Of a stretch of DNA of 64,000 bases, positions 11,849 through 21,520 are shown in pieces; the stretch's first letter is position 1, and each line of letters begins with the position of its first letter. The position numbers and the translations under genes are program-made. Source of the stretch: Erinaceus europaeus (lineage: Eukaryota > Chordata > Mammalia > Eulipotyphla > Erinaceidae); assembly GCF_950295315.1 (NCBI RefSeq), contig NC_080166.1, positions 97,159,141 through 97,223,140 of the forward strand, read 5' to 3'. The notes under the pieces are model-generated. The model searched no databases, was not told the DNA's origin, and saw only the letters and a program-made list of their open reading frames with translations.

Positions 11849-12443
11849 GGAGTGGTTCTGGGTTTGTCAGCTGGCTGTTGAAAGAATCAAGTAAGATGGT
11901 ACTTATGCAAACTCCCAGACACTAGACAATGTATTAATACAAACGAAAGATGATATCTCTTCATTCAGTTGAAATGTTTGCAATCCAAAATGTAGTAACA
12001 GGCAAATATCACTCACCAGTTAGAAAATTAAATTCAGTCAAGGGTTATATTCTAGCATGTGCCTCAGAAATCTTTTTAATAAGGAGACAATGCCCAACCA
12101 TTTAGAAATGTGTGCTTGACAAGACCAATTTTTCAAACTTTAAATGTGATCACAGGCAAACTAATAAACTGTCATAAGTCAAATGACAAGATTAAGGTAT
12201 AAATCTAAGGAAATATATTGTATTGCTTGACCATTTCCCAAAAAATTAATAATTACTGGAAATTATATAATGCTGCTATCACATAAGTCAAAAACTGAAT
12301 AATGCTGCAGATTTTGTTGATACACTGAGTCTGTCAAATAGTTCATGTGGTCACTTTGAACTTATTATACTCTAAAATGAGTCTAGTAGTAATTATAGTT
12401 CTGCCACACTTACCAATACAGAAAGGGTATACATAGAAATAGG
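11849..12443. other. Unique AT-rich DNA, no gene seen
   Basis: Nothing recognised. Confidence 0.5.
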
Positions 12444-12580
12444 ACATGGGAGAAGATAGCATACTGGTTATGCAAAGTGATTGTCATGCCTGAGCCTCTA
12501 AAAACCTGAATTCAATCTTCCATACCACCATCAGCCAGAGCTGAGCAGTGTGCTAGTAAAAAACAGACAAATAAATTCAC
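12444..12580 (+). mobile_element. SINE B
   Basis: Head agatagcatactggttatgc with an A-box-like tagcatactgg, B-box-like ctgaattcaatc, and body cagccagagctgagcagtgt. The CT-rich tail is missing, so this is a 3'-shortened copy. Confidence 0.75.
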
Positions 12581-12889
12581 ATTACAAATAGGACATCTGT
12601 AAAAGGAGGTCTATAGGTCAACAGAAGATCACTTTATTATGGATAATCATAATTTATTTTCTTTGTATTTTATAAACATGTTTTCCATGACCAATACCCC
12701 AATTAAGTTCTGTTATTCAGAAGGCAGAAGTGAAGAAACTAGTTTAATGTGTACTTTTATATAAATGGCATAGACAGATTTTTCAGATATAATTTATAAT
12801 GGGACCTTTCATTTGATTTCTAATCATGACAATTTTTTAGTCACTGTAAGAGTGTGGGAAAGGGTGAAAAGTGGACTCTGATTCACACA

Positions 12890-13049
12890 GAATAAGTACT
12901 GCCCCTGCGGCTACAGACAGACTATGACCCACATAGTCAACGACTGCCACCTCTCCAGATTCAAAGGAGGTCTCGAAACTTTACATCAGGCTCAACCTGA
13001 CGCTGTTGATTGGCTACAGAAGAAGGGCAAACGCTAGAAGAAGAAGAAG
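12890..13049 (+). mobile_element. Non-LTR retrotransposon relic: RT C-terminal zinc-knuckle end with (AAG)n tail
   Basis: Translating from about 12898 gives YCPCGYRQTMTHIVNDC, a C-x-C-x7-H-x4-C arrangement, then LSRFKGGLETLHQAQPDA, WLQKKGKR and a TAG stop at 13036-13038. An AAG trinucleotide run follows the stop directly. A terminal CxCG...QTM.HIV..C segment is, as I recall it, common at the end of Jockey/CR1-type reverse transcriptases and does not resemble L1 ORF2. A second, shorter copy lies at 2052-2145 and shares the same stop and tail, so this is a dispersed family. It is 5' truncated and noncoding today. Clade assignment is inference. Confidence 0.65.
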
Positions 13050-13315
13050 TAAATAATCAAAGGGCCTAATTGGTATTGTATATCCACTAGCCAGCTCTTC
13101 CCGCTGGTTGTTGCTTTATTTACTTATGATGCTTGGCTTTGTTTGAAAAGCACATTTCCTGTAGAGTAAATTCATTTTGACTTTACAAGTAAAAAAGAGA
13201 AAAAAAAATAATGTCTCGCTTTTCATGAAAGATTTAAGTAGATAGCTATAAGTAGATCCAAAAATCATGATATTTTGAAAAGGGTGAAGGCTATACAACT
13301 TTCAACTGGGCATTA
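13050..13315. other. Unique spacer
   Basis: Short spacer ending in the target sequence of the next L1 insertion (tgcagttgag at about 13320). Confidence 0.45.
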
Positions 13316-13329
13316 AAAATGCAGTTGAG

Positions 13330-14240
13330 CTTCATATTGACTCACTGTAGACTATTATGTACTTTTGCTTTCAGGTATATATTTTGCCCTAATTTATGGA
13401 TTCATGTGAGCATATGCCCTATTTCATGGGACTTGGTCTATATCTAGGTTTTGGGACTTTGTTGGAAAGTGAACCACCTGGAATAGAATTAGAGAATCCT
13501 ATGAAAGGAAAGGTCGCACTGGAGTAATGAGGCTGAAGGGTTGACATTTCATGAGTGATGTCTCTGGACACAGTCTGAAGTGAAACAAACTGAGGTGGTA
13601 CTCCTTGTATTGATTAGGTTGGGATCAGCAGATGTGATATCATTTGGTATGAATTGAGAGAAGCATGCAGGAAAGTAAGCCCCACCCTAGAGGTTTCAGG
13701 ACTGGGGAAATATAGGCTCTATAGAGGAAGTGGGAGGTTCCTGCTGTCTTAGAGTTTAAGAAGGCAATAGATAGTTATTATTATAATCATATTATTTGGC
13801 AATCAGGTTAACTTTGAAAAATCCCTTTGATAATATTTGATGTGTCATACACAACATCACCATAATTTATGTCTTTTGACATTATTTGTATATAGCTGTG
13901 CCACCGGTTGCTTCTGTTCTCCCTGGTATAACCTTTTAAGAGAGTCAACTTATCAAAGACTCAGCCTATGGTCTGTGCATTAAAAAGTTTGAGGCATTAA
14001 ATCAATTCTCCCCTCTCATATTAATTAAATATTGATTTATATGACTACAAATTAACAGAAGTGTACATAAACACCATTCCCACCACTGAAAGACTGTGCC
14101 CTATCCGACCCCCACCACCCCCCCTGCCTATCCGACCCCCACCACTCCCTATCCGCCCTACCACTCCCCCTGTCCTATCTGACTCCCACCACTCCCCCTG
14201 CCTGCCCCACCACTCCCCCTGCCCTCACCCTTATCCCACT
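13330..14240 (-). mobile_element. L1 3'UTR, inverted 5' arm of one insertion
   Basis: On the minus strand this arm matches the 3'UTR of the 60.7-kb L1 in order: G-rich tract, gtggtgggaatggtgtttat, the tttaattaatatgagag block, ttaacctgattgccaaataa, aggtggttcactttccaaca, and agtctacagtgagtc. It is continuous with the direct arm starting at about 14241, and the pair is flanked by one target duplication, so it is the inverted half of a single insertion. Confidence 0.88.
14098..14240 (-). repeat. Minisatellite in the L1 3'UTR G-rich tract
   Basis: About five irregular units of 20-27 bp based on ctatccgacccccaccactc. On the L1 sense (minus) strand this is G-rich and corresponds to the single-copy G tract just after ORF2 in the 58-kb and 61-kb L1 copies. 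Confidence 0.85.
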
Positions 14241-15649
14241 TAGACTTAGATATCCTCCACACCTACTTCCTAGTATACTTCCCTCACTCACTCCCAAGCT
14301 ATCCCTATCAAAGCAAGGACTGCAAAAGCTGAATAAAGGTAAGAGACTCGCATACTGTTTTTAATATTTATTTATTTCCTTTTGTTGCCCTTGTTGTTTT
14401 CTTATTGTTGTAGTTATTACTGTTGATGTCGTTATTGGACAGCACAGAGAGAAATGGAGGAGGGGAAGATAGAGAGGGGGAGGGAAAGATAAGACACCTG
14501 TAGACCTGCTTCACTGCCTGTGAAGTGACTCTCCTGCAGGTGGAGAGACTGGCATATTTTAACTATGACTCTTTAGTCACTATCAAGCCACCCCAGCAGC
14601 TGGGGCTCTAATCGGGGAGTCCTGAGATTACTAAACAGACATGATGGGCCTAGACCTCGAATAAATCCTTCTCTCAGGTGTCACTGGTCATCTATATCAG
14701 GAACAACAAAACAGACCCCTTTGTAGACCCCCATAGGACTTTGCCCTCAACTTGGATTAACAACAGTAGAGAATGTTTCATCCTCTGAAGGGAGGCTGGA
14801 CAACATACTATATGTTTCACCTGAGGAAGATGGGTCCTGATATTGGGGCTGCTTGGAATGTTCCCACTCATAATCACAGAATGTGAGCTCAGAGCTACAG
14901 GGATGCAGAGGTCACATAGGCTCCTAAGCTGAATATGGGCCCTAGATCATATCAAATCAATGGGGTTTAGAGTCAACAATATTTATACAGCTTTCCCATA
15001 TTTGGGAGATACTCTCTTCCTTGCTCTAGCTTTCTGGTCTTTTGTCCAGCCATGACATTATCTCCCCAGACAATAACTAGGATCCACCTGGATATCAGAG
15101 GTCAGGCTTAGGGGAAAAAAATAAAGAACTAGTATAGCCACAGGCCCTTTGGAATATAACTAGCTATCTACAGAATGGAGAGCCCCCACCTCCAACTATT
15201 TATCTACACTACTCCAGCCTTTAGGTTCATGATTAGTCAACAACTTGTTTGGTTTTATATGTTAAGTCTCTTTTCAGCCACCAGGTTCCAGATACTAGTA
15301 TGATGCTAACCAGAATTCTCTGGACAGACTACCTCACCAATGTGTCCTTAGAGCTCCAATTCCCCAGAACCCCACCCCCCTAGGAAAAGAGAGAGACAGG
15401 CTGGGAGTATGGATCGACCTGTTAATGCCCATTTTCAGTGGGGAAGCAATTACCGAAGCCAGACCTTCCACCTTCTGCATCCCACACTGACCTTGGGTCC
15501 ATATTCCCAGAGTGTTAAAGAACAGGAAAGCTATCAGGGGAAGGGATAGGACATGGAGTTCTGGTGATGGGAATTCTGTGGAGCTGTACCCCTCTTATCC
15601 TATGGTTTTGTCAGTGTTTCCTTTTTATAAATAAATAAATAATAATAAC
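14241..15649 (+). mobile_element. L1 3'UTR, direct arm, long-3'UTR class
   Basis: Begins at cttagacttagatatcctcc, parallel to 24.69 kb of the other long-class copy, and runs through gatgggcctagacctc, ctccccagacaataactagg and acagaatggagagccccc into the shared L1 end and an ATAA-rich tail. Interrupted by a SINE at 14358-14546. The 3' flank aaaatgcagttgag at 15650-15663 matches the 5' flank near 13317-13329, giving a target duplication around both arms. Confidence 0.9.
14358..14546 (-). mobile_element. SINE A, antisense, 5' truncated, inside L1
   Basis: Complement of the CAA/AAT-rich tail and the CT block; the tRNA-like head is missing. Flanked by imperfect repeats agagactcgcata (about 14343) and agagactggcata (about 14546), which interrupt the L1 sequence seen intact at about 24.8 kb. 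It is therefore younger than the L1. Confidence 0.88.
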
Positions 15650-15663
15650 AAAATGCAGTTGAG

Positions 15664-15956
15664 GGGGACAGGTGGTTACGCAGCAGTTTCAGTGCATGTG
15701 GCTCCCCACTTGCAGGGAGGTCACTTCACAAGTGATGATGCTAGTCAGCAGGTGCCTATTTTTCTCTCCCCCCATCTTCCCCTCTTCTCTTGATTTCTCT
15801 CTGTCCTATCCAACAACAGCAGCAGCGATAGCAACAATAATAGTAGCAACAAAAATGATAAACAACAAGGGCAACAAAAGGAAAAAAATGTCCTCCAGGA
15901 GCAGTGGATTTGTAGTGCAGCCATAGAGCCCCAGCAATAACCCTAAAAAAGATTTA
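15664..15956 (+). mobile_element. SINE A lacking its B-box segment
   Basis: The head ggacaggtggttacgcagca jumps from 'cagtgcatgtggc' directly to tccccacttgcag, so the stretch that normally holds the B box is absent. The CT block, CAA-rich linker and distal unit ctccaggagcagtgg are present. Its right flank aaaaatgtagttgat resembles the left flank aaatgcagttgag, consistent with a target duplication at the edge of the L1. Confidence 0.85.
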
Positions 15957-15971
15957 AAAAATGTAGTTGAT

Positions 15972-16915
15972 CAGTTTAAATCAAGCACCCTAATACAATG
16001 AATGAGATACTCATCACCATTTTCTTCCTTCCAAGGGTTCTATCTACTTATTAGTCAGATCACAACTCTCCACAAGGAGAGGATGAAGTCATTAAAGTGG
16101 CTGCTGCAGTTTGTTTGTTTGTTTTGTTTCTTTCCAATTTGGTCCTATTCGAATAATGAAGAGAGAAGGCACTAACTTTTCAGTGATACTGGTGTATATA
16201 TTTGTCAACAGATCTTTGCTGCAGAGACTAGACAGAGCTATTCCCTTTAATTTTCACTTACGTAACTCCATTAAAAGATACATTGCTAGGACTGTGCCTG
16301 TGAGAAATCACATTGATTATGGAATGATATTAATAATAATAACGGTGGTAATTACAGAATAAACTGTGCTTCCACTATCTGGGAACTTCTTATCTTCCCA
16401 CTTCTGTGTGACTGCCCTAAGTGGGTATTTCTCAATCAGCATTTGAAAAATGTCTCTCTCTGCTCCATGTCTCCAGCCACTAAGATAATCAACTTGACAG
16501 ACAACGCAACCAAAGAGTGCACTGGATGCTAGGAATAAATGGGTGTGGACAGACACTATCATAGAAATCCTTACATCCACACTGTGAGGGACTGAGACTT
16601 AACAGTGTAGGTAGGCAATGATGAGGCAAGCTGGACATCAACAGACACCCAGCACTCTCTGGTTTCAGCAGGTCTGGTGTCTTTTAATGAAAACTCCAAC
16701 CAAGGGAGGATCAGATTAGCAGCTGAATTCATCTCTTGGCTATAACTCCAGACATTAAAAAAAAAAGTGGTAGTTAGGATTGTGCTTAACCAGCTAGCTA
16801 TGAAGGACATTAGCCATACAAAAAAATAATAACTTCATATCAGGTATGGAGCGCCATAGGGCAAAATATGGCAAAATGTATCTGTGGCAATTCTGTAATA
16901 TAAAAAAATGCTTAA
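15972..16915. other. Unique DNA, no gene seen
   Basis: Only a (GTTT)n-like stretch near 16111 is low-complexity. Open frames of about 80 codons on both strands show no similarity I recognise. Confidence 0.5.
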
Positions 16916-16929
16916 ACTGGGGAAGTCTT

Positions 16930-17508
16930 TCTTTATTTTTTTAAATAGTTTCTTTTTATTAGAGATTTAATATTCATTTACAAAATTACAAGGTAACAGG
17001 GATACAACTCCACACTCTTCACCACCAGAGTTCTGAATTCCCCAGTCGCTCCATTAATTCTGAATTCCCCAGTCGCTCCACTGTAAGCTACAGTGACTCT
17101 CCTCAGTTGCAGATATGGGTTAGCTATTATTTCGACCACTATCTGTCTATATTTGTATATATTTGCCCTCTTCTTTTTTCTTCTTTCGGTCCTATCTTTT
17201 CTTCCATTCTAAGGCACACATAGATTTTTAGGAGTTCCAAATGTACCTCCCTTTGCCTTCTCCCTTTCTGGTTACTGATGGAGTTGGAGTTCAGAGCCCT
17301 TTGCTCATCTTCCCCTTATCATTTCTCCCCCACTGGAAGTATGGATCAAAAGTTTTTGGAGGGTGCAGAAGATGTGATCTCTGGCTTCTGTAATTGCTTC
17401 TCCACTGGACGTCGACATTGACAGGTTGATCCAAAACCCCAGCCTGTTTTTATCTTTCCCTGATGGTGTAGGGCTCTGGAGCACTGAGGTACTAGGACAC
17501 GTCTGCAT
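16930..17508 (-). mobile_element. L1 3' end, older class, antisense
   Basis: On the minus strand it runs from the cagggaaagataaaaacagg region through ggaagcaattacagaagc-like sequence to an end resembling the 38.8-kb and 42.2-kb copies (actctggtggtg; gtaattttgtaaatgaatat). A perfect 14-bp duplication, actggggaagtctt, flanks it at 16916-16929 and 17509-17522. A roughly 22-bp segment (tctgaattccccagtcgctc) is tandemly duplicated near 17031-17082. Confidence 0.9.
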
Positions 17509-17522
17509 ACTGGGGAAGTCTT

Positions 17523-18189
17523 AATGGCAGAGGATGTCACTGATATACCTGAATAGAATCATTGTATAGTTGAGCTGTAAAAACATTGGCATAGTTTATC
17601 TTGTCCTCAAACTATTTTGGATGCTGCTGGGTATCATTTTCCTGGAGCCACAAGAGATGCAGTCTAAAGAAAGAATATGGTGATAGCCACTCCAGAGAGA
17701 TTTGTCATTGAAAAAAGTTTAAGATGAAAATTATAATTGCTTTGCAGAAGCTATATTATGAGCCAGAAATTCAATGAGTATCCTGGAGGTCTAGGGTAGC
17801 ACTTCAAGAGGTTTTCTTTTTTCTTCTCTCAAATGAAAAATAAAATCCATTAATTTAATATACTGTGTCGGTCAACTTATTATACAGCAATCTTAGGAAG
17901 TAAAAGGAAGATTGGCTTGTCATTTTAAATTTCTTTCTTAACTCTCAGAATTCCCTAATACAGGCATTACTTGACTTCCATTTCAAAGTAATAACAGAAA
18001 GAAAACTCTATGTGTAAATTATTTAAATAATTGGCTTATATTCTTTAAGGCATGGAGCATTCCAAATTTAGGCTTGATTGTGTTATACTGGAAAGTGACT
18101 TTGAGGAAAATGCTTTCCCATATCTCTTTCAATACAGAAACTGCTGAAGCAGAAAGCATAATTGATGGATTTGGATTGAAGGAATGTAA
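17523..18189. other. Unique DNA, no gene seen
   Basis: Nothing recognised. Confidence 0.5.
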
Positions 18190-18310
18190 TCCATGAATCA
18201 GAGCATTGCTCAGCTCTGCTGTATGATGGTGCTGGGGATTGAGCCTGGGACTTTGGAGCCTCAGGCAAGAGAATATAATTGCATAATCATTATGCTATCT
18301 ACCCCCACCA
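18190..18310 (-). mobile_element. SINE B, antisense
   Basis: Reads agagcattgctcagctctgc, gggattgagcctgggac (B-box complement), ggagcctcaggcaag and cataatcattatgctatct (head complement). The GA-rich tail side is missing. Confidence 0.8.
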
Positions 18311-18421
18311 TAAAATTAAATTTTCATAGTGGCATTGATCTAAGATCTCTAGTAGAAATTAATTCACAGTTTTTGAGATACTGGACCCCTTCATTAGAAA
18401 GAGGTTGAATCTGCAAGTGGA
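18311..18421. other. Unassigned stretch beside the inverted L1
   Basis: If the neighbouring L1 is a minus-strand insertion, its 3'UTR and tail should lie here. I see neither the known 3'UTR blocks nor an oligo(T), so the 3' end is unresolved. Confidence 0.3.
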
Positions 18422-18518
18422 TTTTCTCAACTTCTGTTTATGAATGGGATCATCCCATACTCATCTTTCTCTTCCTGGCTTATCTCACTTAATATAATTC
18501 CTTCTAGCTCCATCCAAG
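18422..18518 (-). pseudogene. L1 ORF2 C-terminal end, minus strand
   Basis: On the minus strand this encodes WMELEGI, then EYGMIPFINRS and a TGA stop, the terminal residues of L1 ORF2 as seen in the 60.7-kb copy. It abuts a plus-strand ORF2 segment covering the residues just upstream, so the two halves are head-to-head halves of one L1. Confidence 0.85.
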
Positions 18519-19160
18519 AGGGGTCTCCTGCACAGCAAAAGAAACCATCACCCAAACAAAGAGACTCCTCACAGAATGGGAGACGATTTTTATATGCCAT
18601 ACATCAGACAAGAGATTAGCAATTAAAATATATAAAGAGCTCACCAAACTTAGTAACAAAAAAGCAAATGACCCTATTCAAAATGGGGAGAGGATATGAA
18701 CAGAGTATTTACTACAGAAGAGATACAAAAAGCCAACAGACAGAAAATTGCTCCAAGTCACTGATATCTAAGAAATGCAAATCAAGACAATGAGGTATCA
18801 CCTCACCCCTGAAAGAATATCATACATCTGAAACAACAAATGCTGGAGAAATTGTAAAGACAAAGGATCCTTCCTGCACTGCTTGTGGGAATGTAAATTG
18901 TGGAGAACAGTCTGGAGAACCCTTACAAGGCTAGAAACAGACCTTCCTTATGACCCAGTAATTCCTCTCCTAGGGATATATCCTAAGGAGTCAAACATAC
19001 CCATCCAAAAAGATAGGTGTACACCTTTGTTTTTGGTAGTAAAATTTGTAATAGATAAAACCTGGAAACAACCCATGTGCCCAACAACAGATGAATGGCT
19101 GAAAAATTTGTGCTATATATACACCGTGGAATACTACTCAGCCATTAAGAATAGTGGGCC
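18519..19160 (+). pseudogene. L1 ORF2 fragment, inverted arm
   Basis: Plus-strand remnant of the last third of ORF2, recognisable from DPVIPLLGIYPKES and the final TTDEW, YIYTVEYYSAIKN. The cysteine-rich end is degraded (HCLWEC with loss of the following 'KLVQPLW' match) and frames shift repeatedly. It stops about ten codons before the point where the minus-strand half begins. Confidence 0.88.
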
Positions 19161-19238
19161 TGTCTTTCTTATAGGCCATCTCATCCCACTAGTTCGAAGA
19201 AGAAGAAAAAATGTTACAAGACTCCCTGTTACTATGTT

Positions 19239-19541
19239 TGTTTGTTTTTTAAACTTTTCTTTTTTAATATTTATTTCATTTATGTATTCCCTTGTGTTAC
19301 CCTTGTTGTTTTACTGTTGTAGTTACTGTTGTTGTTATTGATCTTGTTGTTGTTGGATAGGACAGAGAGAAATGGAGAGAGGAGGGGAAGACGGGGGCGG
19401 GGGAAGATAGACACCTGCAGACCTGCCTCACCACTTACGAAGGGACTCCCCTGCAGGTGGGGAGTAGGGGTTCGAACGGGGATCCTTATGCTGATCCATT
19501 AACGCTTTATGCCACGTGCGCTTAGCCAGCTGCACTACTGC
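19239..19541 (-). mobile_element. SINE A, antisense, near full length
   Basis: Contains the complement of the tail (ttgttgttattgatcttgtt), the CT block, a clear B-box complement (ggttcgaacggggatcc) and the head complement ending cactactgcccaactc. Flanking repeats near tgttactatgttt (about 19227) and cgttactatgtttta (about 19549) suggest a target duplication. Confidence 0.9.
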
Positions 19542-19559
19542 CCAACTCTCCGTTACTAT

Positions 19560-19685
19560 GTTTTAAACATATATTTATTTATTTGTGAGGAAAGAGAGAG
19601 GATGGGGATGAATTAACTCTGGCACATGAGATGCAGATCAACTCTGAAACCTCAGACTTGAGAGGTCCACTGTGTCACTTCCTGG
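19560..19685 (-). mobile_element. SINE B-like, antisense, old
   Basis: ATTT-rich tail complement, GA-rich block, ctctggcacatgagatgcag and caactctgaaacctcagac, matching diverged SINE B in antisense. Confidence 0.55.
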
Positions 19686-20225
19686 ACCATGCAATACTCA
19701 ATTGAAATAAGGTTCTGGAATATGAATACTTACTTATTTTACACTTTACTTGTCCAAAAAAAATCATTTTTTTGATTTTTTGATTCGAAGAAATTGAAGG
19801 ATTGAGCAAACAGACTGTCACAGTACCACAGAAACCAGAGAGCATCACTTCTTCAACCAAATCCCTTGGTACATGATAATTTAAGGAATATTTTTTGGCC
19901 AGCTCTTTAGGCAGTTTTAAAATCCTTTTTTAACACACTGCTGGAGGCAGCCACTACAAATCAATCAGAGCTGCCACAAGAAGTGATATGTACCTGCCAT
20001 ATGGACTCTGCATGGGTAGAATCTCCATGGGAAACTGAGAATCCCTGACACTTGGGTCCAGAGCCTTTCCTTTCCTGTATGATAGTGTCCTCTCAGTTAC
20101 AGTCAGTTATCCAGCTTTCCTCAAGTTATATTAGGAGGGTCCATTATTACTATCCATCCAGTATTAAAAGTGTACAGTCACTGAGTTTTTCAACAATATT
20201 CACCAAATGTTATGTGTTTTCTTTT
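19686..20225. other. Unique DNA, no gene seen
   Basis: Nothing recognised between the SINE and the next L1 target duplication. Confidence 0.5.
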
Positions 20226-20238
20226 AAAACAATATCTT

Positions 20239-20891
20239 CATTACTCGGATGAGACCTTTCCTTTCATAGTATTCTCTAATTCCATCCCAGATGAATCACT
20301 TTCTAACAAAGTCCCAAAACCTAGATATAGACCAGGTTCTGTGAGAGAGAACATATGTTCACACGTATCCATAAACTACTGCAAAATATATACCTGAAAG
20401 CAGAAGTACACTAGAGTTTGCAGTGAGTACCCCCCCCCCCAACACTTCCTCTCCACTATTCCAACCTTTGGGTCCATGATTGTTCAACAATTTGTTTGGC
20501 TTTGTATGTTAACTCTCTTTTCAGCCACCAGATTCCAGATGCCATCAGGATGCCGGCCAGGCTTCCCTGGACTGAAGACCCCACCAATGTGTCCTGGAGC
20601 TCCGCTTCCCCAGAGACCCACCCTACTAGGGAAAGAGAGAGGCAGACTGGGAGTATGGACCAACCAGTCAACGCCCATGTTCAGCGGGGAAGCAATTACA
20701 GAAGCCAAACCTTCTGCCTTCTGCAACCCACAATGACCCTGGGTCCATGCTCCCAGAGGGATAGAGAATGGGAAAGCTATCAGGGGAGGAGATGGGATAT
20801 GGAGATTGGGTGGTGGGAATTGTGTGGAGTTGTACCCCTTCTACCCTATGGATTTGTTAATTTATCCTTTCTTAAATAAAAAATAAATATA
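20239..20891 (+). mobile_element. L1 3' end, short-3'UTR class, 5' truncated
   Basis: Starts at cattactcggatgagacc and runs through the short-class junction (gcagtgagta joined to a C run and caacacttcc) to the L1 end and an A-rich tail. A perfect 13-bp duplication, aaaacaatatctt, flanks it at 20226-20238 and 20892-20904. Close to the 59-kb and 62-kb copies, so relatively young. Confidence 0.94.
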
Positions 20892-20904
20892 AAAACAATA
20901 TCTT

Positions 20905-21093
20905 TTTGTATAGAGACAGCCAAAAATCTATAGGGAAGGGGAGATAGACAACAAAAGAGACAGAGAGATACCTGTAGCACTGCTTGGGCACTTGTAAAGA
21001 TTTCTCCCTACATGTGGAGACTGGGAAGCTCAAATACAGGTCCTTGTGCATTTTAACATGTGCACTAAGCCAGGTGCGCTGCCACCTGGCCCC
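20905..21093 (-). mobile_element. SINE A, antisense, old
   Basis: gtatagagacagccaaaaat, purine-rich CT-block complement, a weak B-box complement (gctcaaatacaggtcc) and the head complement gccaggtgcgctgccacctg. Confidence 0.8.
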
Positions 21094-21472
21094 TGTTATA
21101 TATTTTATAGATGAGTTATGACACAAAGCACTGACTCATATGTTATTGGTGCAGATACCACCTTGAGCAGCTTGAAATCAGTGATTATCTTTGGATCAAT
21201 AGTATCAAATAAGACTGTATGTGTTACTCAGAGTTACATAATAAGAAGACGACTATTTCCCATGTAATGTACTTGAAAAATCTAATAACTAAAAAATAAC
21301 AGATCTGAAATACTTCACAAAAGTAATCATGCAAAATCGCTTGAAACGGCAAAAGTTTATTTTCAGGTGGTGCGTGGCTATATCCCAGAAAAAAGATAAT
21401 GTTGTAAAACAGCATTTGATCAATGAAAGAAAAAAATTGGTAATTTCATGAATGACTGCCCCTCCCCCATGT

Positions 21473-21473
<1 letters not shown>

Positions 21474-21519
<46 letters not shown>
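21474..21519. repeat. (CA)n microsatellite
   Basis: About 22 uninterrupted CA units, long enough to be length-variable. Confidence 0.96.

Positions 21520-21520
<1 letters not shown>

Noticed and set aside
13085..13115. ctcttcccgctggttgttg, resembling the second LTR end at 46.3 kb
   Set aside because: Only about 18 bp match and no LTR end or flanking duplication is present; treated as coincidence.
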